From positions 212,299,847 to 212,363,846 of the forward strand of contig OU015490.1 in the NCBI GenBank assembly GCA_907164885.2: DNA of 64,000 bases, read 5' to 3'. Under the pieces are notes generated by a model. That model did no database searches. It was given only the letters and a program-made list of their open reading frames with translations, and was not told the DNA's origin. Of this stretch, positions 10,984-24,801 are shown piece by piece; position 1 is the first letter of the stretch, and each line of letters opens with the position of its first letter. The translations under genes and the position numbers were made by a program. Source of the stretch: Dolomedes plantarius (lineage: Eukaryota > Arthropoda > Arachnida > Araneae > Dolomedidae).

Positions 10984-11239
10984 AGTCCACTTCTTATATA
11001 AACTGTGTTTTGCGTGTTTATTAACAACAACTATAACTTTATTTGTGTAGACAACACACGTTATTTACATTTTCAAACAAGACGTCAGAGTTAAATATAG
11101 GCTTCGCTTAGTAATGACCGGCACAGATTTATTTATACCAAAAACTTTATTTCCATGACAACAGGTATTATAAACATAAATTGAATCTCTTATCAGCTCA
11201 TACGGTTCTGGTCATTTTCTTACATAAATCAATCTCTAT

Positions 11240-13860
11240 TCTCATGTTTACAAGATCCAAATACAATTCTAGCATGCCTTAGCATTATGAGGACATGCCA
11301 CTATTGACTAAATGATACTAAGCTAGAGGTACACATGATCCTATTTATGCAATATTGTACTCGACTAGCTGCACTGCCCAGTCTGCATCCTTCCTTTCTC
11401 TACGCTTAACTAACATCAAATATCAAAGGCTAGGAACTCAAAGGCAATGAACTTAGGATATGGATGGTACTAAGGAAGTGGAGTTAGGCCAATCGATGCC
11501 GCAGTTGAAGTTATTACCAATAATTCGGCTCCCGTCTTTTAAATTCAATCTTGTCAAAAAAAAATTCTAATATATATTCTAATATATAGTTCTAATATAT
11601 ATATTCTAATATAAGTTCTAATTTATATTCTAATGTATAATTCTAATATATATTCTTGTGTTTACAAGCTCCAGATATATTCCTGGCTTACCCTTATGAG
11701 CAGACGATCCAATTGCGTATATAATTAACAAAATAGGGGTACTCATCACGATCCTTATTATGCTTTATTATACTCAACTGCTTAATCAGCCTTCATCCAT
11801 TCACCATGATGAACTAACATCAAAAATCAAAGGCTATGAACTCAAAAATAAAGAACTAAAGATATGGATGGCACTATGGATGCAGTGGTAGGCCAGTCGA
11901 TGTCGCAGTTGAAGTGTTTACAACTCATTCGATTCCCGTCTATTATATTTAATCTTGCCAATAAAAGTTCTAATATATATTATAATATATAGCTCTAATA
12001 TATATTCTAATATATAGCTCTAATATATATTCTAATATATAGCTCTAATATATATTCTAAAATATAGCTCTAATATATATTGTAATATATAGCTCTAATA
12101 TACATTCTAGTGTATAGTTATAATATATATGTTCTTTTGCTTACAAGCTCCATATATATTCCTGTCTTACCCTTATGAGACACGCCCCTATTGAGTAAAT
12201 AATTAACAAACTAGAGCGACTCACCACGACCCTTATTACGCTTTATTGTAATCAACTGCTCAATCAGCCTTCATCCCACGATGAACTGACATCCAAAAAT
12301 CAAAGGCTAAGAACTCAAAAGCAAATAACTAAGAATATGGATGGTACTAGGGATGTAGAGTTAGGCCAGTCGATGTCGCAGTTGAAGTTTTTACAACTAA
12401 TTCGATTCCCGTCTATTATATTTAATCTTGCCAATAAAAGTTCTAATATATATTATAATATATAGCTCTAATATATATTCTAATATATAAGTCTAATATA
12501 TATTCTAATATATAGCGCTAATATATATTGTAATATAAAGCTCTAATATACATTCTAGTGTATAGTTATAATATATATGTTCTTTTGCTTACAAGCTCCA
12601 GATATATTCCTGTCTTGCCCTTATGAGACACGCCCCTATTGAGTAAATAATTAACAAACTAGAGGGACTCACCACGACCCTTATTATGCTTTATTGTAAT
12701 CAACTGCTCAATGAGCCTTCATCCTCTCACCACGATGAACTGACATCCAAAAATCAAAGGCTAAGAACTCAAAAGCAAATAACTAAGAATATGGATGGTA
12801 CTAGGGAAGTGGAGTTAGGCTAGTCGATGTCGCAGTTGAAGATGATTGAACTAATTTGATTCCCGTTGTGTACTCAAGTACTTCCGCCTAAAATTCTAAG
12901 AATTTCATAGCACTGGAAAGCTTTTATGCTTGGTCGGCAGCTCTGAAATGAGAAGCCGACATGTGATGCCACTGAGGAAACATACTAACGAGTTTAATTT
13001 TCTATTTAAGCAATCGTTCCCTTTAGGTGTTAATGGTCATCTCGTCAGAGGATTGACCAGGTATCAACACCAACAAGTGAGGTCACCGTGGCTATGAATG
13101 AACCAGACACGGCGGAGCCAGAGAATTCCCCGAGCATGACTGCACCATCGAAAGAGGATGTTCCGAGGGGACAGTTGAAAACTGGCGAACGACACGCGAC
13201 TCGACGCAGAGCGGGGATAGCAGAGTTTGACTTCGGTTAAAACAGCGAGACGGCCGAGATGCAAATTCCGAGCGGAGTGCCGTCAAAAGACTGATGATAA
13301 TGCTGAATGCCTGAACGCATGGGACGTGCATCTTCATTTTATTCATTGTATATAGTTTCGTTTATTTTAACTTAAATAAAGAGTTTTTTTTTACTCTACA
13401 CCACGTCTCTATACTACTTGTGGAAAACGGATTCAATTAACCCCAACGAGACCAGATGGTCAACGCTACTCGAAGGCTTGATTGAGAAGTGACTTTGGCC
13501 GTCGTCATACCATCCTTTATATTTAATCTTGCCCATAAAAGTTCTAATGTATATTCTAATATATAGTACAAATATAAGTATATTCTTTTATTTACAAACT
13601 CTAGATATATTCATGCCTTATCCTTATGAGCACACACCCCTATCGTGTACATAATTTTAAAATATAGGTTCTCCTTATCCTAATTATGCTTTATTGTACT
13701 CAACTAGATGCACTTCTAAATCAGCATTCATCCTCTTCCCACAATGAACTAACATAAAAAATCAAAGGCTAAGAACTAAGGATAAGGTACAAAGGAAGTG
13801 GGCCAAGGACAGTCGAAGTCGATGTCGTACTTCAAGTCTGTAGAACTAATTCACTTCAAC
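11240..13860. repeat. Satellite-like tandem repeat, unit about 450-480 bp
   Basis: Units recur at about 11240, 11655, 12135, 12588 and 13590. Each starts near TTTACAAGCTCCAGATATAT, passes TCAAAGGCTAAGAACTCAAA and ATATGGATGGTACTA, then GTCGATGTCGCAGTTGAAG and GATTCCCGTCTATTATATTT, and ends in an AT-rich block built of TCTAATATATAT repeats (period about 24 bp, with variable copy number between units). Non-coding on both strands. The fourth unit is interrupted by the LTR-like insertion at 12868-13512. Confidence 0.85.
12868..13512 (+). mobile_element. LTR-like insertion in the satellite
   Basis: Breaks a satellite unit between GATTCCCGT and ATTTAATCTTGCC. It begins TGTGTACTCAAGTACTTCC, has AATAAA at about 13374 and a T-rich run, and continues CTTGTGGAAAACGG. 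These are features of a Gypsy-type LTR or a small non-autonomous LTR element. A short plus-strand frame at 13113-13240 (ATGAATGAACCAGACACGGC onward, about 48 codons, with RRRAG basic stretch) might be a relic of a leader or Gag start, or chance. The right border is unclear and the CCGT repeat near both ends is too short to be a secure duplication. Confidence 0.45.
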
Positions 13861-13989
13861 TACTCAATAATTTCTTATTTAACCGTGTTGTCTGTGGATT
13901 TATTCAAAATAACTATTAGTTCATTTTGACAGATTAACGTCAAACAAAAAGAATTGAAAAAGAAATCCAAAAAACATTTGTAGGACAGT

Positions 13990-14540
13990 ACCGCGGAATT
14001 AGGAAAGTCCCTTGGAACCTCCGTAACAAAGTTATTCATAGAGATTCGACAATAGAGCCCATTAGACACCATATCAAAGAACTCGCAATAAACTTTTATG
14101 ATAACCTATATGCAGTAAATAATGAAGACCTAATTAACCTCCCAGATTATGACCCTATAGAATTTCCCAGGTGGCCAAAGGCCACAGTGATAATAAATCG
14201 TGGGCTTATTCTCATTCACAACAGCTAACTTCCTTTCCCTCTCTTTGCTTCAAACCCCCACTCGCTTCACTACTTCTGGTTTCCAAACTGTCACTCCGAA
14301 TAATCAGCCACAGCTCCATTCATGTTGCTCCACCCACTGACTCATTTCCCATTAGCTCTCTTCGTAAAATTCACTGCTTCTCACTCATTGGATCTCTGTC
14401 CGACCATCCTTACTCTTTAAATCTTTCTCGATTGTCTCAGGTTAAATATTTTTTTCCAAAATCCTTTCTCTCTTCTATTAATCGTGTCTCTCCACTCCCA
14501 GTTATTCCTTCATCACCTACCAACCTAAACTGTTAAAAAA
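13990..14540 (+). pseudogene. Jockey-like LINE, 3' end of reverse transcriptase ORF and 3' UTR
   Basis: In one plus frame the sequence reads VPWNLRNKVIHRDSTIEPIR, then HHIKELAINFYDNLYAV and LINLPDYDPIEFPRWPKA, ending at a stop near 14224. The arrangement (W.I....IHRDS.I..I...I..LA..FY..L) is that of the extreme C-terminus of jockey-type non-LTR retrotransposon RT. A C/T-rich stretch follows to about 14540 and ends in an A-rich run, fitting the LINE 3' UTR and tail. The 5' part is missing, as is usual for LINE copies. The 121-codon frame over the C/T-rich stretch is probably not a gene. Confidence 0.6.
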
Positions 14541-15675
<1,135 letters not shown>

Positions 15676-16050
15676 GTTGTGCAAAGGGTGTTAAGTTGAA
15701 AATGGTCTAAGATGAGTTATAAAACCAGGCATGTTTAAAAAATCAAGGGCTACTGGCGGGTACAGAAAGCTAAGTCCAATTTTACTCCTAAATATTTTTA
15801 TTCATCACTGAAAATTTAGGATATGTGAAACAAAACACAAACATGTTGTGTTAAAGAGCTTATGTCCCAATCAAAGACTTAACACTCTTAACTCAACAAA
15901 AATAAAATTAGAAAAATATACTTTAAAAATATGAACTTTAAATTAAACTTAAAATAACTGACTTTACAAAATACGTTTTTATTCCGATCCCGTTTTTCTC
16001 AAAACTATGATTTTGGACTTAACTCTCTTTACACAACAAACATAGATAAA
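15676..16050. other. AT-rich sequence, nothing recognised
   Basis: No signal recognised. Confidence 0.6.
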
Positions 16051-16052
16051 TG

Positions 16053-16085
<33 letters not shown>

Positions 16086-16097
16086 GTGTGTGTGTAT
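16051..16097. repeat. Microsatellite (TA)n(TATG)n(TG)n at a transposon end
   Basis: Ends immediately before the terminal CACTGCTGG of the Tc1 copy. Confidence 0.9.
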
Positions 16098-16098
16098 A

Positions 16099-16863
16099 CA
16101 CTGCTGGCAACTGAAAATGTAACACCCTGAAGGAAACATGCAAATAACATAAAATTTACAACATGCATTAGCAGAGGTGAGATATGCAAATGATTAGAAT
16201 TTCAGCGCAAACGCATATCACGCGCGCCTGTAGCTCCACTTCAAAGCGCTATTTAAGGCTTGGAGATTTCGACGATTTCAAGTTCGGCAATTGTGTTTTT
16301 CTTGTGGTTTTTTCAAAAAAACGATCAATTATGCCTCGTCGAAAACAGCGATCATCTTTTGATCAAGTATCCGAGTTCGACAGAGGAAGGATAGTGGCCT
16401 ACCGAGATTGTGGATTATCTTTCAGGGAAATCGGTAGTCGTGTTGGATGAAACCAAACAACTGTAATGCGGATATGTGATCGTTGGATGCAGGAGGGTAC
16501 GACGGACCGGCGTGTTCGATCGCATCCACCTCAGCGCACCACTTTACGTGATGACAGGCAAATTGTGCGCATGGCAGTGACGGATCGCTCAGTCACACCA
16601 CGAACCATAGCACAGCACATTCAGTCTGTAACGCATCATCTAGTGTCTGCGCGTACCATTCGACGCCGTTTACAGCAGAGTGGTCTGTCCGCAAGACGTC
16701 CATTGCTTTGTCTACCCTTGACGCAGAACCACAGACGTCTCCGCCGCCAATGGTGCGATGACAGAACGATGTGGACGGCAGAATGGAATTAAATTGTCTT
16801 GACTGACGAGTCACGCTTCTGTCTGCAACACCACGATGGTCGCATTCGAGTCTGGAGACACCA
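16099..16863 (+). pseudogene. Tc1-like transposase (DD34E family A), copy 1, truncated by gap
   Basis: The left terminal repeat starts CACTGCTGGCAACTG at a TA. ATG at 16331 opens MPRRKQRSSFDQVSEF, a paired-like helix-turn-helix start (FDRGRIVAYRDCGLSFREIG), and RTIRRRLQQSGLSARRP is the second helix-turn-helix. The catalytic core starts with LTDESRF (first Asp). Two nonsense codons break it: TGA at 16448-16450 and TAA at 16790-16792. In copy 2 (42756) the corresponding codons are CGA and GAA. The sequence stops in the N gap; the rest of the element does not appear behind it. Nearly identical to copies 2 and 3 (63347), so one recently active family is represented three times. Confidence 0.9.
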
Positions 16864-16963
16864 NNNNNNNNNNNNNNNNNNNNNNNNNNNNNNNNNNNNN
16901 NNNNNNNNNNNNNNNNNNNNNNNNNNNNNNNNNNNNNNNNNNNNNNNNNNNNNNNNNNNNNNN
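16864..16963. other. Assembly gap of 100 N
   Basis: Exactly 100 N, the usual placeholder for a gap of unknown size. Left of it is a Tc1 copy, right of it a tandem array; reading frames that span it are meaningless. Confidence 0.98.
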
Positions 16964-17700
16964 AAACGTGCTTTATATTTTAAGCCCAAACAAAGGCATG
17001 AATGATATTTCAATAAACATATTTTGGGGGGAAAAATAAGGAAAATAGGAACCATTTAAATCCAATATGTTACGATATTTTGTATAAGATTTATACAATT
17101 CTAATATGGTTAGACTAGATGAGTTTTACATAAAACAAAGTTCGACTGGAGTTTATTAAGATGCCAGTAATCCTGACATCTACTAATTAAAAAAAATAGA
17201 GAAAAACGTGCTTTACATTTTAAGCCGAAACAAAGGCATGAATGAGATTAAAATAAACATATTTTTGGTAAAAATAAGGTATTTTAATTCAATATATTGT
17301 TGTACTTTTCATAAGGTTTATGCCATTGAAATATGTTGTTATATTAGATACGGTTTTCCCATATAATGTTCGATCGAACTGAAGCAAAATGTCAGTCATC
17401 CTGAAATAAACTGATGCAGAAGACTGTATTGAAACTTGCTCTACATTTTAAGCCTAAAATATAGCAGGAATGAGATTAAAATAAACATATTTTTAGTAAA
17501 AATCAGGAAACTTTATTGTATTTAAATCCAACATGTTACTGTACTTTGTAAAAGATTTATACAATCGTAACATCTTGTTACTTTAGATTCGATTTTCCGA
17601 AAACAATGTTCGAATGAAAGGAAGCAAGAAGTCAGTCATCCTGACAGCTACCAATGCAGAGAATGGGGGGGGGGAGGGGGAATGCTTTACATTTGAAGTT
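16964..17700. repeat. Tandem repeat, three units of about 235 bp
   Basis: Units at about 16964, 17206 and 17431, each with GTGCTTTACATTTTAAGCC, GGCATGAATGAGATTAAAAT, ACATATTTTTGGTAAAAATA and, near the end, GTCAGTCATCCTGACA. The array begins at the N gap, so its real length is unknown. Confidence 0.85.
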
Positions 17701-17964
17701 TATAAAACTTAGACTTGATATTTAGAGTTACGTACGGAATTTCTACGGAATGGAGTGCCACTGGCAGGCCTGAATGAGATTAAAAACAGCAGATTTTTGG
17801 CAAAAATAAGGAAACACTGCTGATTACTTAAACGATAAACAGCTAGGAATGAACAGTTCTAACAAAGACACTGCTAAAATAGGATGCCCATTAAAATTCT
17901 AGAGCTATGCTAGACTAAGTTCGTTTTTTCGCTTCAGTCGAAAGTTAAAATGCTGTGATAGCAT

Positions 17965-18760
17965 GAAGCGTCAAACATCAAAAAACACTATTAGCTTTCA
18001 CATAATGTTCTCCCAAAATTACAAAACAGAAAATTACCGTTAAGATAAAATGTAATGAAACATGAGCATTATTAATTTCTATATTTCGGTATATTAATAA
18101 TAATGCTTTGTAATAATATTGTTTTAAATCTATAAGATGCAATGTCGATGTGAGTTACGAGACTATATTGCATAATATGAGGCATGAAACGTCAAGAAAC
18201 ACTATTAGAGTACACATAACGTTAATATAAAATGATAAAATAGAACATTATAGATAAAATAAATTATAACATGAATATTGTTGATGACTATATTTCATTA
18301 CATAAAAAATAATGTCTCATAATTATAATCTTATAGAATTAAAAAATGCAATGTCTGTGGGAATAACGAGACTTAGATTGCATAACATAAGGTATAAAAC
18401 GTCAAGAAACACTATTAGCGTATCAATAATGTTAAAATGATAAAACAGATATTTACCGTTAACATAGATTAGAACGTGGAGATTATTAATGTACACATAT
18501 TAATATATTAATAATTATGTTTTGTAACAATAATGTTTTAAATAAAAAATGCAATACCTGTGTGAATTGCGAGACGTATATAGCATAATATGAAACATCA
18601 AACATGAAGAAACACTAATGGTGTTAATGTTATCATTAAATGACAAAATTGAAAATTGACAATATGATAAAATATTATTAAACACAGACATCATTAATGT
18701 CTACATTTCATTATATAATTAATAATATTGTATAAAAAGTTGATACCCGTCAAAACATGA
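17965..18760. repeat. Tandem repeat, four units of about 200-215 bp
   Basis: Units begin near 17965, 18185, 18397 and 18596 with AAACGTCAAGAAACACTATT and share GATAAAACAGAAAATTACCG and AATGCAATGTCTGTGTGA-like blocks. No coding potential. Confidence 0.85.
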
Positions 18761-20275
<1,515 letters not shown>

Positions 20276-20620
20276 ATAATAACGCCCAACCATTATTACC
20301 TGTTTCGCCCAAACTTTTTTACTTAACGAGTATTCTAATATATTCTCTTTTCAATAAAGCCCAGTCCCTTTTTCCAAAGTTCGACCAACAAGTAAACGAA
20401 TTAACTAACTAGTTTTTCCCTTAAGGCACGCGCTGAAAGTCAGGCGCCTGTGATTCAGGATGATTCAGAAACCACGCGCTTTACATTGCATGTTCACAAT
20501 GTAGAGTTATATCTCACGTGGTCCACCTAAACCTTGCTCCCAGAAAAGTGGCCAGCAAAACCGCGGTGTCATATAACGATAAGGGTAATACCAAGTAACC
20601 GCATTGAGAAGATATATAAG
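20276..20620. other. Unassigned sequence, locally GC-richer
   Basis: GC-richer patch at 20425-20600, including GGCACGCGC and CCACGCGC, without coding frame or recognisable element. Confidence 0.5.

Positions 20621-20672
<52 letters not shown>
20621..20672. repeat. Microsatellite (TA)n
   Basis: About 50 bp of TA. Confidence 0.95.
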
Positions 20673-20677
<5 letters not shown>

Positions 20678-20924
20678 GTGAGTTGGACGTTGTTTAGATG
20701 TGGGCGATCGATCAGGAAACATTCTACACATAACTACGAAATTAACATTTATAAATTACAATAAAATTAAAGTAAGAATTAAAATAAATGTCAGAATTAA
20801 CATAATTTTAATTCTTACAATTTAAAGAAAATAAGATCCGTCTGCAAAAAAATTTTAAACAAGAACTGCGAACATAACTTTCTTCATACTTCTCGCCTCA
20901 TTTACATTAAACTCGATCTTCTGC

Positions 20925-21125
20925 TATCACTATACGTGTCTGTTCACTGCGCAATCTTAGACTCCTCTAATTTCCATAACATTCGAATTATCGCTATCAC
21001 TTAACCGCCTGTTCAGTATAGCGTCCTAGACTGATATATTCTCCATAACATTCAAACTCCCGCTATCAATAAATCGTCTGCTCAGCTCAGCGACCTGAGG
21101 CTCAACTCCTCTCCACTGCTCTAGC
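20925..21125. repeat. Short tandem repeat, about three units of 65-75 bp
   Basis: Units share GCTATCACTTAACCGCCTGT and TCCATAACATTC with divergence. Non-coding. Confidence 0.7.
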
Positions 21126-21812
21126 ACCTTAAAAATTGCTTTAATACCTTTTATATAACTAGAAACCTTAATAAATAAAAACTTGATAAGTGGGAAATAT
21201 ACTTTATACTTTACAATTAAATTCTTTAAATTTTATTAATTTCCGATTAAACAAAAATATCTTTACCTGTTTTTTGTTATAAGTTTTTGTGCATTTTGTA
21301 AAGAACTAGAAAATATATTTTGATATTATCATAAACTAATTTTCAACGATTGTAATTAAATTTTGAGGATATATTCTCTTTTGGAATTGCATAACATTCC
21401 TAATCATTAGAATTCCCAAGAATTATAATAAATTATAAAAAATATATATATAATAATTATTTCTAAAAAATTGAATCATACATGTCCCTTTCGGGAAAAG
21501 AAGTGACCCCCCCTGTAATTGTACCTCATAATTGCAAGAAATTTACATTTTTAATCAGTGTATCAATATATATATTTAAAAGATATTTATTTTTCTTTCA
21601 TTGGCTGAAAGAGTCAAAAGGAAAAAAAAAATGTTATTATACAGGAATTAAATCAATTTTGATCATAATTATTGTACTTATTACAATTTATTATTCTGAG
21701 GTTTATCATAATGTAAGGTAAGATGTATGTACATTCTCCAAAATAAATTTATAAATTATTAATAATTAGTTGAAAATGACTTGAAGGCACATAACATCAT
21801 TGTGTTATATCG
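21126..21812. other. AT-rich sequence, nothing recognised
   Basis: No signal recognised; the 79-codon frame at 21482 has no recognisable motif and low-complexity composition. Confidence 0.55.
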
Positions 21813-22479
21813 CACCTCTGCTAGAAGAGTGTTACATCTCCGAAATTTTCGATTTTGAGATAATTTCACCGCAATGCTCTATAAGAAGTGCTTTTCATTC
21901 TAGATTAATGTCATAAGCCTAGTACAAACACAATCTCCTAGATGGTGCTTATTACCCTCTTCCACAACTAGGAAGGGAACTCGCTCATGCGCGAAGAATG
22001 GAAATAAGATTTTTGTCAGTGCCTAATGTTAGTTGTATTAAAAAGTTCCTGTAATAAAAATATCCATTAAATTTTATCTGGAAAATAAATGTTTTTATTT
22101 GGAAAATAAATTTGTATTTTTTTTCTAACCTGCTGTTCATGTTATCCAGGTTTTTTCTTTGTATTGTGAAACGTTTAGATAGATTGTGCATTAGCATAGA
22201 GATATGACAGTATTCCTTCAAGCTTTACAGTCCATGTTGACAAATGAGGTTACTAGAAGAGGGTTATATCTTGTAATTAAAATTCGAAATAATGCTTTAA
22301 AAATTGAAACAAACTTTAATAGTATATAGTTCTGCCTTCTGAAGTGATTCGAACAATAGGTTTTCCAAAATTATCATAGGCATTCATAAAACAAGAAATG
22401 AAATTTCGACATATATCTTCTTTAGCTCTTCCTGAAAATATGGATATTTTGAGATGTAAATACTCTTGTAGCAGAGGGG
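21813..22479. mobile_element. Non-autonomous DNA transposon (MITE family B), copy 1
   Basis: Ends are inverted: CACCTCTGCTAGAAGAGTGT on the left and, on the opposite strand at the right end, CCCCTCTGCTACAAGAGTAT, followed inward by similar TTACATCTC. The same element of about 680 bp recurs at 24802-25831. It has no transposase. Host superfamily not determined; the target duplication is unclear in this copy. Confidence 0.8.
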
Positions 22480-22489
22480 CGATCTCTTT

Positions 22490-22835
22490 TGTTTTTTTCG
22501 AACGCTAAGGCACTTGTCGTTAGACATTCGCCTATATGTACACCGCGAGACTGTTGGCCATTCATTTAAGGGGCACCTTATAGGTGACCAGCATTACCCC
22601 CTACAAGCCAGTCCCGTTATTTAGAACCGTGTCAAGTGACGAGACCGTTGCACTTGACCCCGCACCTTCAGAGGTAGATTTGAGAACTTGGAGGATATAG
22701 CAGCCAGGACAGATTTTTCGTGCACCAGCCGCCATTAGTGTACACGGCGGTGGATTTTTCCGCGACGGGCATCGAACCAGTGACGTTCAGATCACTGCCT
22801 CGCTGCCTCTGCCAATTGGGCCACTGGATTGTATG
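22490..22835 (-). mobile_element. tRNA-derived SINE
   Basis: On the minus strand it starts CCAGTGGCCCAATTGGCAGA (A-box-like TGGCCCAATTGGC, plus coordinates 22811-22823), and 40 bases on has GGTTCGATGCCC (22768-22779), a near-canonical B box. The body that follows is non-coding. It lies directly right of MITE copy 1. It would be transcribed by RNA polymerase III. Confidence 0.75.
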
Positions 22836-23053
22836 TTTATTATTTCTTATTGTTGTAACATTGATGTACGTCTTAAAATGAACTTCATAACGTAATCACG
22901 CAATTATTTTTTATGGTTGTAGCTATAACTATACATCGTTACAGTATATAGTTATAACATTATGTGTTATAGCTGGTGTTATATGTATTTTAGCTGTATA
23001 TGTGTACAATATGCAAAATATTTTATTAATGAATCAATGTATAGCAATGAAAT

Positions 23054-23687
23054 ACAAGGTGGTTCAAAATTATTGAGCGCATTTCCTGTTTGAAAAAAAA
23101 AAGAACAAAATGAGATACGTACATGTTTATTGTTTTCTTGGAAAGACAATTTAAAACAGTTTTACACAACAAAATTTTAAACATTAAATAACTTCCACAT
23201 AAGCCGGTAGATGGCGCGACACCATTTCGCAAGAAAAATTTATTAATTGCGTCAGTCTGCAAATGGCTACTGTACAGGAAAATGTAATGTGCATTTTGTG
23301 GTTCCATGAAAGCAAATCCATTGTAACTCATTTTGTTCTCTTTTTTTCAAACATGCTCAATAATTTTGGACCATCCCACTCTGAGGTAAAAAAAAGAAGA
23401 ACAAAATGAGTTACAACGGATTTGCTTTCATGGAACCACAAAACGCACCTTGTTTTTTTTTTTCGTGTGTTAACCATTTGTAGACTGGCGTAATAAGTAT
23501 ATTTTTCTTGCGAAAGTTGTCGCGCCATCTACCGGATTATGTGGAAGTTATTTAATGTTTAAAATTTTGTTGTGTAAAACAGTTTTAAGTTGTCTTTCCA
23601 AGAAAACAGTAAACATATACGTACCTCATTCTGTTCTTTTGTTTTTTCAAACATGAAATGCGCTCAATAATTTTGGACCAACCTGTA
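23054..23687. mobile_element. Palindromic element (two MITE copies tail to tail)
   Basis: The left arm starts GGTGGTTCAAAATTATTGAG and the right arm ends with its inverse (CTCAATAATTTTGGACCAAC). The arms match over about 300 bp, including GGTAGATGGCGCGAC and its complement. A third end sequence (CTCAATAATTTTGGACCATC) lies near the centre at about 23357. The simplest reading is two copies of one mariner-type MITE in opposite orientation, the second lacking one end. The 101-codon frame here is a by-product of the palindrome. Confidence 0.8.
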
Positions 23688-23997
23688 CTTATTCTCTGTC
23701 TTAGTTCTCTCTTTTAGCTAAGTGCCGTGGTTAAAAGAGAGAAAATGTCATTATATGTATTAAATTAAAATTATATATTGCACTATTGCACTCATATTAT
23801 TGCACTTATCACAATTATTTGGTTAATCCTAAAGATAAAATGTACATAGATTCTTAATAATTAATTAATTATTAATAATTAGTAGAAATGATGTCTTGGA
23901 GGCACATAATATCACTGTATTTATAGGCTTGTTTCTTTAAACAGTATTTCTAACTATTGAAAGATTGATGTTTGTCTTTAAATTATCTTATTGACGT

Positions 23998-24415
23998 ACC
24001 GTAAAATATTGTGTATAATACGCACTTTTTTAGTCACATTTTAGTCAGCAAAAATGAGGGTGCATAATATACTCGTGTACAAATAATGTAGCTTTAAAAC
24101 ATTCAATAAACGACAAACAATAAATGAGCGGTATTCTAGTAAAAGTGATTAGGACTGATAATATGACAGCATTGTTTATTTTGAATTAAAAATTTAAGTT
24201 TTTCTTTTTGCTACCGAATTTGACGTTTTCGTTTATTTTTATTATAAAACTTATTTGTGTTAATAAGTATTTCTGCAATTTTTAAATAAAATATTTAAAA
24301 GTTATGGGTGCGTATTATAGTCGAATTTTAATTTTTTTTTCCGAAAATTTAGCGAAAAATCAAGCATGCGTGTTATACAGACACGTGTCCGTATTATAGT
24401 CCAGATTTTACGGTG
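23998..24415. mobile_element. MITE family C
   Basis: Left end CCGTAAAATATTGTGTATAA, right end on the opposite strand CCGTAAAATCTGGACTATAA; both continue into an ATACGCAC-like block. About 418 bp, no coding frame. Confidence 0.75.
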
Positions 24416-24801
24416 GTTACAAAATTATTATTACCTCTGTATGGATGGTGTTGAATCCAAACTAGCGATGTCCATGAGGCCTATTTTAAAGGACAAAGAA
24501 TTATGTTTTATGCATTTTTGGAGGTATAAAGTTGAAATTACCTTTTGAAAAATTTCAAATTTTTTTTTCAGTATGCCGTTTACCAAAAGTTTTCGTTTTT
24601 GACTGTTTGAAATAGTATAAGAGTACCTTGACTCAAATTTAAAAAAAAAAGGGAAATTGCTAGTTTTGATTCTACACCACTCATACAGCTCATTTCGCTT
24701 ACTCAACCCTACACTGGTCGCGCGGCGTCTTACAGACGCCAATAGCACTTTGTTTACATTTTGCGTATTGATGGATTGATCTGTATGCCCAGCATATGTC
24801 T

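Noticed and set aside
10990..11040. Target-site duplication for the second BEL/Pao element
   Set aside because: AAAAC lies before the 5' LTR, but no matching 5-mer follows a plausible CA end of the 3' LTR.
14171..14536. 121-codon plus-strand frame
   Set aside because: C/T-rich sequence behind the LINE stop, best explained as LINE 3' UTR; Ser/Leu/Pro-rich composition follows from base bias.
16789..17055. Frames crossing the N block
   Set aside because: The gap has arbitrary length, so frame continuity means nothing.
23026..23331. 101-codon minus-strand frame in the palindromic element
   Set aside because: The sequence is one arm of an inverted repeat with no protein motif; the other arm gives a similar shadow.
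24431..24748. 105-codon minus-strand frame
   Set aside because: No recognisable motif, lysine- and phenylalanine-rich as expected from AT-rich DNA, no splice or start context.
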